36,754 nucleotides of DNA. It comes from Spirogloea muscicola (Eukaryota > Streptophyta > Zygnematophyceae > Spirogloeales > Spirogloeaceae). This document shows positions 28,887 to 36,754 of this stretch, in pieces (position 1 is the first letter of the stretch; each line of letters starts with the position of its first letter). A program made the position numbers and the translations under genes. The stretch lies in NCBI GenBank assembly GCA_009602725.1, contig WELB01000213.1, forward strand, positions 148,636 through 185,389, written 5' to 3'. The notes under the pieces were generated by a model that had not been told where the DNA came from, did no database searches, and worked only from the letters and a program-made list of their open reading frames with translations.

Positions 28887-29937
28887 ATGGCGCTCCTCGG
28901 CGCCCTCCTCGCCGCGGTGCTCCTGGCCGTGGCCGCGCCCCTCGCCGGTGAGCCTCCTTTGCCCCCGCCCTCGCCCGATCACCACTTCCTCCTGCACTCA
29001 CCTCGCTCGAGCCTTGCCTGTGCGCATGAGCGATCTGTGGGTCTTGGAAGCATGAGGGGAGAGGCCAGAGACCACGGGGGGGAAAAGCAGCATAGGTGGC
29101 GAAAGTTGCTGCTCGTTGCGACCACATGCAGACGCCCATGGGGCTCTTGGCAGCAGCGCGGGCTCGTTCACAGTGTCATGGCTATGCCATTGGCGAACCA
29201 GTAATAGCGCTGGTCGACGGCTGTGTGCGCGGACTTTTGCACATATCGTACTCTGCTTGACGGGCTGGAACATCAACCGCTGGTTGTTCTGGCCTTGTGT
29301 AGGCGCGGCCAAGGCCCCACCTTATCTTGCACCCAGAATCAAGGCCCCACCGTGCTCGCATATCCCGTGGTATTACCCCATCACCGTGCCGCCCATCACA
29401 GTGACTCCCGGCACGACGTGCACGTGGTACTACATGGATGCTGCTCCCGTCCTTCGTCAGCACTGCGTCCAGTCTGTCCCGCCCGACACGAGGATTCAAG
29501 CCCCCATTGACACCACTGGGAAGGGTGTTTTCAGTTACAAGTTCACCAAGGTATGTCTCGTGTATTACTTCCTGATTCTCACATAGAATGTGGAAAGTCG
29601 ATCGCAGCAATGCATCTGCAAGAGCCGAAACAGGCAACACTTTGTAGGTACTAAGTTGAAATATCACCTTCCACGAAGTAGTAGTGTGGCACAAGGTACT
29701 CAAGGATACCTGCTGTCACTCCGCTGTTGACGGCAAGAGTCTGCTTCGTGTGCACAGGTTGGCTCCTACTTCTACCAGGATTGTCAGTTCACATATACCA
29801 TGAACGGCGAGATAATTGTCGCAGCTAAGACCCCTGTGGTTCACAAGAAGGGCAAGAAGGCTCACACTACCACCAAGAAGGGCAAGAAGCACTACCCGCC
29901 CCCTTCCAAGAAGAAGACCACAAAGACGAAGAACTAG
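28887..29937 (+). CDS. Secreted cupredoxin-like protein, paralogue 3 (3 exons)
   Basis: Exons are 28887-28947, 29303-29550 and 29758-29937, with the same phases as its paralogues, giving 162 residues. The start context is gccATGg. The signal peptide (residues 1-21) closely matches paralogue 1. The domain has four conserved Cys, H74, C112 and M118; Thr115 (CQFTYTM) replaces the second copper His. The tail is very basic, with KKGKKA and KKGKKHYPPPSKKK-type repeats, fewer His than the other two and no GGHKHH block. Introns are unrelated in sequence to those of paralogues 1 and 2, so this is probably the older duplicate. Its upstream region is repeat-derived. Function is unknown; location outside the cell or in the wall is inferred from the signal peptide and tail. 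Confidence 0.8.
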
Positions 29938-30344
29938 AGATAGTTGCAGCTCTTTCTACGATTTTGGTAGCCTCAAACCTTTGATGGACACAGTCAAGCT
30001 CCAAGAATGTTACTGCCCTTTCAGTGCGACTTGTTGAGTTGCACGAGTTGTAGAGCTTCTTGCTAGTTGTAGAAGCTCCTGCAGAGAGGCTCCTTCGGCT
30101 CGTGTTATGCAAGAACTCCTATAATAATTGATGAGCTCAAAGTACTCCACACATCCCAACTCATTAATATCATTTCACTTATAAGACTCAAATGAGACAG
30201 ACATCCCTTGATTACCACGACTGTTTCCCTTACCACGCGACTACCTGCAACAAGCTCCCTTGTGGTCATCTGTGTTCATGTCCAGGCCTGCAGCAATTGC
30301 AGCTCAGCATAGTTTATCCTTGAAGCAGTGCAGAATAGAAGANG
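29938..30344. other. 3' flank of paralogue 3; no gene seen
   Basis: Unique A+T-rich sequence, likely 3' UTR then spacer. It ends at the ambiguous base at 30343, where a family B LINE fragment starts. Confidence 0.4.
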
Positions 30345-30615
30345 CGACGACGCGTTTTGGCCTGTTTTGCAGCGTGCTCAGGCTAATGCTTTGCACCAGA
30401 AAGCTGGGCGCTACGAAGCCCTTCTGCCACCAATAATTCTAATTGGTGGCAGAAGGGCTTCGTATCTGTCATCCAGTATTCAGGCACCTATTAGCGACCT
30501 TCATGTATTGACCCGTGGTCACTGAGCGGGTCAATCTGCTGTAGATGATGTACGTCTCTAGATGTGCTTCCCTTTGTACTTGGCCATTTGGCCTTTGTTT
30601 GTTTCAAATACACAA
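30345..30615 (+). pseudogene. LINE family B 3' fragment with internal inverted duplication, plus tail
   Basis: Reads LQRAQANALHQKAGR, then an extra stretch, then GGRRASYLSSSIQAPISDLHV and LTRGH with TGA at 30523-30525. The family B tail follows to about 30615. The extra codons come from a perfect 23-bp inverted duplication (30412-30464). Truncated on the 5' side at the ambiguous base. Confidence 0.65.
30412..30464. repeat. Perfect inverted duplication, 23-bp arms, 7-nt loop
   Basis: The left arm (30412-30434, TACGAAGCCC...) is the exact reverse complement of the right arm (30442-30464), which is normal family B coding sequence. The loop is AATTCTA. Other family B copies have only the right-arm sequence. 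Confidence 0.95.
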
Positions 30616-30719
30616 AAAATCTTTCTCCCCCCTCCCCCCTCCCCTCCGCTCAGATTGACTGGGATCCCTGCAAGATGTTGAGGGCATGCATTGCCACTGT
30701 GCGGAACTTCAAGATTCTT

Positions 30720-30850
30720 TTGAAGGCTGGCCTCGCCCCTGTTGGAAGAGCAGCTCCATTTGTGTTGCTCTCCACTTGTGTTGCCTCTCCTTCACCCTCT
30801 TTGGGGTGGCCTCTTACAGCCATCGCCCTACTGTGAAGGAGCTCTTTGTT
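30720..30850 (+). repeat. Degenerate palindromic elements
   Basis: The core GGGTGGCCTCTTACAGCC (about 30803-30820) is followed by ATCGCCCTACTGTGAAGGAG. A half core (GGCTGGCCTCGCCCC) lies near 30725. Confidence 0.5.
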
Positions 30851-31337
30851 TTCTTTACAGTACTGTAACGTGCAAGAGGTCTGGGATGGATAGTGTAGCC
30901 CGTAGATTTTGGCACCAGCCAGGATCCCAGTATTATGGTCGGACCGTTTACATCGACCATTACATCGTCCACTTGATTTAGTGTTCACTGACCATCGCGC
31001 AGCCCGGGCCTGCTCCCGCACTTCAACCTCAGCAGGTGGAGTAGTGTAATTAAATATCAGCAGAAATGGTGGGCGGACGATGTAATGGCCATAATTTCGA
31101 TGACCAGAATTACCGGGATCCGGGCGGGTGTCCCACCCTACGGGGTTACCCTGTCCGTCCCGAAGCTGTTCAGCTTATACGCCTCCACAGGGTACTGGCT
31201 CGGCTTGGCCTCCCTTCGTTATTTGCACAAGCTTTTTCTCGCTACGCTAAACCCCTGCGGCCGTTGGGGCTTGGTATGTCGGCCTCCTCCAATGGCTGGC
31301 CGGGGCGAGCGTTGAAGCCCCACGGCAAGCCAGCAGG
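30851..31337. other. Spacer with a reverse 'GCGCG' fragment
   Basis: Mostly unique DNA. At about 31190-31245 there is a partial reverse 'GCGCG' repeat (GGTACTGGCTCGGCTTGGCC). No coding sequence is recognised. Confidence 0.4.
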
Positions 31338-31532
31338 GTGAGCAGCCTGACTACAGCTGCAGGCTCACTGGCTGAAATGTTCCGCATGCGCCTCTCGGTG
31401 GCACTCGCCTTGCATCTGCCTGCTGGCGGTACTTGGCTGTCGCGTCGGGATATCGGCGTGGCCACTCTTTACCTGCTGCTAGTCAACCCAAGTTGCGGTC
31501 GCCAAGAAGGGGTGACTGAGTGGGTGATGTAG
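31338..31532 (+). pseudogene. Decayed LINE terminal fragment
   Basis: A short frame contains MFRMRLSVALALHLPAGG, which matches the YRMRLSVSLQRS...ALHLRAGRAL helix of family C with an internal loss. The remainder is unrecognisable and ends TAG at 31530-31532. Confidence 0.4.
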
Positions 31533-31782
31533 CACGTCAGGTACTGCCACAGATTTTGCTGAGGAGCGTTCCCTTTGACCTCTTGTTCGTCCCTGTGGGC
31601 TGGCAAATCAATGTCAGCAAGCAGAACGAGTAATATGCATCCATGCTGCGCAATCAGACTATCAAGTGTATCTTTGTACACTTCTTCAAGTTTTCCTTGT
31701 TTGAGCGGATGTATCTGGTAACTTGCAGACTCGAAGGGCCAAATTATGGTAAGAATATTGTGTCTGCCACTAGACAGATGAA

Positions 31783-31942
31783 CACAGATTTGTAAGACAT
31801 TCCTGAAAGTACAGTGTGGCAATCCTTACCACATCTTTCCACTTCCACGGCAGCGAGCAGATAAGCACAGGTTTGTAAGACACTCCTAAAAGTACAGTGT
31901 GGCGATCCTTACTACATCATTCCGCTTCCACGGCAGCGAGCT
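31783..31942 (+). repeat. 83-bp tandem duplication, two diverged copies
   Basis: Units start CACAGATTTGTAAGACATTC (31783) and CACAGGTTTGTAAGACACTC (31866) and end with the shared CTTCCACGGCAGCGAGC. Confidence 0.85.
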
Positions 31943-34197
31943 TCATGCACACAGAGATGGTCAAGCACGGCTTCTCTGCGCGGTCAAGGTTCTGTGGAAT
32001 GTTGTGAAAGATACAGAGTCTGTGAACGTACCTGGAGCAGATTGTTAGCTTTTTGAGGACACCACCGTTGACTGAAGTGCTTTAATTCTTGTGACGATAT
32101 CTTCTTAGAAAACTCTACTCTTGAGTGCAGGTGGTATTACCTACATAAATGTCCCTGTATCTGTGCTGATCTTGCAGGAAGGTGGATTGCAGTAGCTGTC
32201 ACCTCACAGCTGGACATGTTGTAGATTGGCGAGATAAAGTCATTGCGTGCATTTTAGCCGCCTAAGGTGTTGGTAGTCATCAGTCAGGACGGCTGGTTGA
32301 TTAGCACCTGCTTACCTCCAGTCTGGAGCTTTGGAGCAATGCTCGTTTCTTTAGTAGCGACAGTGGCTAAGATGTGGGTCTCTCAGCAGCCATGCTGTTG
32401 TTTGGACTACCAGCACCTTGCCCGTCTTTACCTCCATGAAGCAGCCCGCCCAGGCAGTCTCTTCTGCAAGGCTCTCATGCCATCTTGCACGACTAGGAAG
32501 AACCCAATCGCACTGCTTGGCAGAGTCTGGTTCGAATGAGGGCCACTGATGTGACTTATGCAGGCAACACCTTGCAAAAGGGCTCATGCCTCTACCTGCT
32601 TCTTCTTGGTCAGTGACTGTCTCAGATGTGGTGGACGGATTGTAATCTGGTTCACTACAGTGACAAAAGCATGCAACCATCTTGGGACGACAGGTGAATA
32701 CGCTAACCATAAAGTAATCAAAGAAGTGCGCTGGCAACTCAACATAACAGCAGCTTGCAGTAGCCTGGGAGGAGAGAAACGTGCCATCATATTAATGGAC
32801 AGCATTGATGATGTAAGGGCCAAGGCCTTGTTGACAATGTCCTAACTACCCCTCCGTCTTAGCTGGTTGTGTCATGAGGGAGACCTGTATCCATCCAGGC
32901 AGGCAGGTGAAGCGTGGGCCCACCCTTGGCAACTGCTGGACAATTGTCCATGACCCTCATGCTCCTCCACTTTTTCAGGCCCTTCGCCAGCTGGCTGAGG
33001 CTGAACAATGCGAGCATGTTGAGGTCAGTAGACAGACTGCACAGACTGGGGTGGCCTTGGCAAAAAGCCGGGCAATTGTCTACCACTACATGCTTTTCTT
33101 CAAGTAGTGCAAAGCCATGGCGAGCGAACCAAAAGTGCATCTCTGCAAGCAGGAGATGTGACGCGCACACAGACGTATATGCAGTAATTACTTCCATGAC
33201 CAAGATGTTACCCCCATCTATGTAGCAGGCTGACAGCGGAATGGCGGTCTTTGCACCTTATATTCTGCTCCAAGCAGGCTCGACACAGCTCGTCATCCTC
33301 ATGACAATCTGGAGAGTGTCAGCAAGGTCACAACCTTCAGACATTTCCAACGCTTCACAAGAGGCATTGGCTCCTGTCACATGAACTCTATCTACCGTAC
33401 TCGCTTATGATCTTGTCTTTACCCACTTGGGGCCAGGCCAATATTAGGACATTTGAGAGAAGCTGTACTTAGCATCACATCAAGACACCACGCAATGTCC
33501 AGCCCGAATTCAGTCTTGAGACAGGTACATAGCAGACTTGCCAAAGCGGCGGAATCCTATGACAGTCACACTGAGACCCAGCAGGGGCGGCCGTCATTGA
33601 CTGAGTGGGGTGACAGACTTTGGGTTTAGTCTTCAAAGAGTACAGGCCAGATTCATCCTTGCAAAGTGAGGTGGTTACCAGCAAGGCAGAGCTGGCCAAA
33701 GGAGACCAGGTGCGCCTGCCCGAGGGATCGGATGACGCCCCGCTCCACCCAACGCTGCTTCTGCCCAGGCCGCCCACACCTTCACACCACGGTATATAGA
33801 GCTCAGCGACGCTTGCTGTGCAACAACTGACTTTGACTGAGCAGTGCAACTACACTCAATAGTCAAAGACGAAATTCAAGGGCTGTGATTGTAGCCCTCT
33901 GTGTGTCAACCCCTTGTCAAGTTCTGCAGTATGGGCTGAGCCTGGCTGGGTGCACATCAAGGTCCACTTGCAAGCAAATTGCTCCGTCAGTCTGCTAAAC
34001 GGACGCACGACGCAGGACGCACGAGCCCGGTGTACTCCTTAACTTCAGAGCCCTGAGCTCACAGCACTTTGATCACTTCCCTTGTACAGGCCTGGTCAGG
34101 CAGGTAGGTGCTTGAGTTGGTGCAGCAGGGCCAGCAGGGCCAACTAAGTAACAGTCAGACGGAACCAGTCAACGGACCCTGAAGCCCCTACCTGGAA

Positions 34198-34232
34198 CTC
34201 TAAGCTCTAAGCCCTAACCTCTAAACTCTCAA
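34198..34232 (+). repeat. Degenerate telomere-like heptamers
   Basis: Five successive 7-mers: CTCTAAG, CTCTAAG, CCCTAAC, CTCTAAA, CTCTCAA. Each is one to three changes from CCCTAAA and in register. Confidence 0.55.
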
Positions 34233-34664
34233 CGACCATGAATACTGCAAACTGCGCAGATCATGTCCTTCATTGTATGCTGTCTCACTTGGACCTTCTT
34301 GCACGTGACAGTAATGAAGGAAAGGACAATACGAAAGCATGGTGGGGGCCCCCATGTGCTCGAAGAAGTAGGGAGGGGCGCATGCAGTCACATATGGCAT
34401 TTTTAAGGGGAACAGCTTCTCAGCTCTCGCAGCGGCCCTCCACCCTTGCGGCCGTCCAAAACTGCTGTTAGTGCTGCGGCCACCTCCCCCCTCCTATTCG
34501 AGCATTCGGGCTCCTGCCACTGAGCCATCTTCTATGCCACTTCTTTATCAAGGCTTCCACTTTCTAGCGCCGAAGCAAATCATCGCCGGCAGCTTAGCCA
34601 GGCCCCATAACCCTGGGCCTCATTGAACTCTAGCTCTACAAGGCCTCTTGATTGAAATCAGTTG

Positions 34665-36425
34665 TCAAGGAGCACAGCGGAAAGGGGCAAGCATGGCCAC
34701 CAACCTGTCATAGTAGTGGAATGGTATATTATGCTCCTCGGCCACGCCAAAGCCAAAAAGCGTCACCTGATTGCAAGAAGGGAGGAGGCGGGCATCACGG
34801 CATGGCAAAGTGAATGCAAGATGGTCAACCTGATAGCTGACCAGGCTATTGGAAAACATGGAGGTGTGAACAGAACGTACAATTAAACAACGAGACAGCA
34901 AGAGCGTACCCGTCGGCAGATTTGCAGAGCGAGCAAGAGGCCTGCCCATGCAACACTTTCTGGGAGGCTCTCTTCTGCGTCCTCCGCCTGACCGTCGTCC
35001 TCTGCAGCCAGTGACACTGAGGCATTGCGCGCGGCCCCCGCAAGGTACTTGGCAAACTCCACCGTAAGGAGGTGGAATTTGTTGCTCCTGTATGACGCAC
35101 GTAAAGAATGACACGCAAAGAGAAGTGTGAGTAGGACAGGAGGGTGGAGTAACGCGGGAGAAGCAGGTGGGAGGGTGGAGGGAGGATGGAGTCAGCAGGG
35201 ACCAGTCGTGGAATGTACCTATACCGCCGGTCGCGCTTGATGTGCAAGAGGTGCTCAACTGCACCGCGCTGCTGTGGGTGGGCGACCGCAATCTCCGCAC
35301 GCGACTCCCGGAAAAAGAACGACCGCGAGTTGACGATGCGGTACGTCGTCTGCGGGCACCACAACTAAGAGTTGGAACATGCACAGCTGCCGAGGGAGGG
35401 CAGTCATGAGAGGGGGCCGTTCGAGGTCGCCATACCCGGGAGCCAACCTCAGCCTCAAACCCCTGCGTCGGTGCAGCGCCAAGGCGGATGACCGCCTCAT
35501 GGCCGTCTATGTCGTGGCCTGCCGGGAGCACCAATGATACGCCCGAGTCGCCTACCACTGCGCAGCTGCGCTTCACGCGCCCTCGGATCACATCTCGCTG
35601 GTGGAAAAGCCAGACGCCGTGCAATTGGAAGATCAGGTCAGTGGCAGTGGCTGTGTCGGCGGCAGCAGCACAAAGCAAGTCTCCACCTACGCCCTGACCG
35701 TACTCACTATTAAGCTCCATAACCACGGTGAAGTAGTCTAGATCGACATATAAAGCTTCCAGAAGCTACCTGTTGACAGCTGGTTAGTACTCTCCCTGAA
35801 GCGTAAACCCCTACTCCTGATCCTGAACAAGCCTGGCTGCAGGCCAGGCTTGCTAGGCAGCTTGAGCATTGAGCGCTACCGGTGGAAAGAAGTCGGAGTA
35901 ATTGAGCGGCGTAGGCAGCAGAGCAGCACCGGGTGCTGGCGCAGGCTCCTCCCATACGACCTGCGGCGGCACCGTGGCATTGTCTGGATCCTGCACACTG
36001 CACCTCGCCCAGCACCAATTGTCAGCTGTCAGAGTCAGAAGCAGCAGCCCTTCTCATTGTGGGGATACGGTGTCCTTTGCAAAGCAAGCGCCTGCTCACT
36101 ACTCCATGCACCGAACAGAGGTGGAATGCAGCAGTCCAGAGACATGGTGGCCTCACTGAAATTCCATGCAACAAGGCTTCCAGGAGTGGTTTTGACCCAG
36201 GAAGCGCTTGGGGTGCTCACCTGATGCGGAAGGGGCCGCCAGCGGCGGCAGCTCGCAGGCCCTCCACAAATTCTTGTGAGATGGTGATGGCGCCTGTGAA
36301 GAGGCCCGGAATGGCGCCAGCACTCACGTCCAGGCCCAATGCCAGCTCCAGAGGGTGGCACTCCTTCACGCCTGCATTTGCAATGTGGAACAGCGCGTTG
36401 GGCCCCTCGCTCGGGAGGATGGCTG
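34665..36425 (-). CDS. GT29 sialyltransferase-like protein, 3' part (6 exons seen)
   Basis: Minus-strand exons: about 36425-36221, 35997-35880, 35765-35436, 35349-35219, 35087-34910 and 34766-34665 (TGA). All introns are GT-AG and join in phase; the intron before 35765 has a TACTAAC branch site (35783-35789). Sialyl motif L is CAVVGDSG (35564 on), then IDGHEAVIRL, APTQGFEAEVGSR and TTYRIVN across a splice. KFHLLTVEFAKYL (35080-35042) precedes motif S, SLPESVAWAGLLLALQIC (to 34916), joined to VTLFGFG (34766-34746). Motif III is HYYD (34718-34707). GT29 enzymes are Golgi type II proteins that move sialic acid or a related keto sugar from a CMP donor to glycans; green-lineage members may use Kdo-like donors. 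Odd points: GDSG replaces GNSG and RLGAAP lacks the usual Asn. Only 14 residues follow HYYD, so motif VS is missing or lies in an unseen exon. The N-terminus and transmembrane anchor lie beyond the window. Confidence 0.75.
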
Positions 36426-36479
36426 CTGTGTTGTTCGATAACTTCGCAATATTTGTAAGGAATACGGACACGGTTGTTT

Positions 36480-36754
36480 GAAGGAGGGGAGAGCACGAAC
36501 AAGGGAGGAAGACAGAAGGAGAAAAGAAGAGGGAGAGGTCGGAAGAGGTGGAGGCAGCAGGTGAGCAAGCGAGAAGAGAGTGAGAGATTGTGAATGAGTA
36601 GGGAGGTACATGGAAGCAAGCAGGGGCAGGGGCAGGAGAGAAGCAGAGGAGGGAAGGAGAAAGAGAAGGAGAGAGGGTGAGAGAGAAGGTTGGCCAACCA
36701 TTAGAAGCGGCAGGGGCCTGGGTGAGGGGGGGAGGGCGGAGGGGGGGAGGGGGA
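36480..36754. other. Purine-rich tract and G-rich window end
   Basis: The plus strand is almost entirely purine (GGAGGGAAGGAGAAAGAGAA-like) to about 36690, then G runs to the end. On the minus strand this is a pyrimidine-rich stretch just upstream of the first visible GT29 exon, so it is probably intronic. The G runs at 36722-36754 could form a quadruplex. Confidence 0.5.

Larger units (their letters stand above)
31533..34664. other. Three-kilobase stretch without a supported gene
   Basis: It holds a two-copy 83-bp tandem repeat (31783-31942), a TATATA motif at 33793-33798 and degenerate telomere-like heptamers (34198-34232). Frames up to 128 codons occur on both strands, but none shows a domain or in-phase splice partners. 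A 45-bp interval at 32979-33023 is flanked by TTTTTCAG and GTCAGT and could be a small exon. LINE and palindromic blocks are absent. Confidence 0.4.

Noticed and set aside
33793-33798. TATATA as a promoter
   Set aside because: It reads on both strands and no supported coding sequence lies within a plausible distance on either side.
35743-35756. TATA box and ATG (35720) as the start of a separate gene
   Set aside because: The TTTATAT lies inside coding sequence (LLEALYVDLDYFTVV) that splices in phase to the upstream exon, with a TACTAAC branch site; the ATG is internal.
35853-35997. Exon ending at TAG 35853 as the end of an independent gene
   Set aside because: A GT donor at 35879 joins it in phase to the next exon, which completes the GT29 protein. 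The TAG is intronic.

Overview
This is nuclear DNA from a eukaryote, most likely a green alga or another member of the green lineage. The evidence is spliced genes with GT-AG introns and G+C-rich coding exons, an interstitial run of the plant/green-algal telomere heptamer (CCCTAAA x5 at 13795-13829), and heavy loading with broken non-LTR retrotransposons. No bacterial operon, Shine-Dalgarno site or CRISPR is present. One ambiguous base (N) lies at 30343. Species cannot be fixed from sequence alone.

Layout. (1) Three plus-strand paralogues (156-1308, 21895-22889, 28887-29937) each have three exons with identical intron phases. They encode small secreted proteins: a signal peptide, an ~85-100 residue domain that reads as cupredoxin-like, and a Lys/His/Pro-rich tail. 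Each has a TATA-like CTACAAATAGC element 112-124 bp before its ATG. (2) Most of 3.8-21.6 kb and 24.6-31.5 kb is a graveyard of at least three LINE families (A, B, C). Nearly all copies keep only the 3' end, which encodes a zinc-finger plus restriction-like-endonuclease-type C-terminal domain. One copy (16331-18575) still shows reverse transcriptase motifs but has many frameshifts and stops. (3) Between and inside these lie about 50 copies of a short imperfect palindrome, consensus GGCTGGCCTYTCACAGCC. A second dispersed repeat (the 'GCGCG' family), a family A tail repeat and a G+C-rich ~113-bp minisatellite (14430-16035) are also present. (4) At the right edge, on the minus strand, lies the 3' part of a six-exon gene for a GT29 sialyltransferase-like protein. 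It was recognised only after splicing the exons, which join in phase and rebuild sialyl motifs L, S and III.

How it fits together: the cupredoxin-like genes look like a dispersed tandem family whose spacers filled with retrotransposon tails and palindromic mini-elements. In at least two places a palindromic element has split a LINE fragment, so these elements appear mobile and non-autonomous. The third paralogue has a family A tail ending immediately before its core promoter. The GT29 gene would act in the Golgi on glycans and has no visible functional link to the others. Long stretches (1.3-3.7, 10.5-11.3, 22.9-24.6 and 31.5-34.7 kb) hold no gene I can defend.
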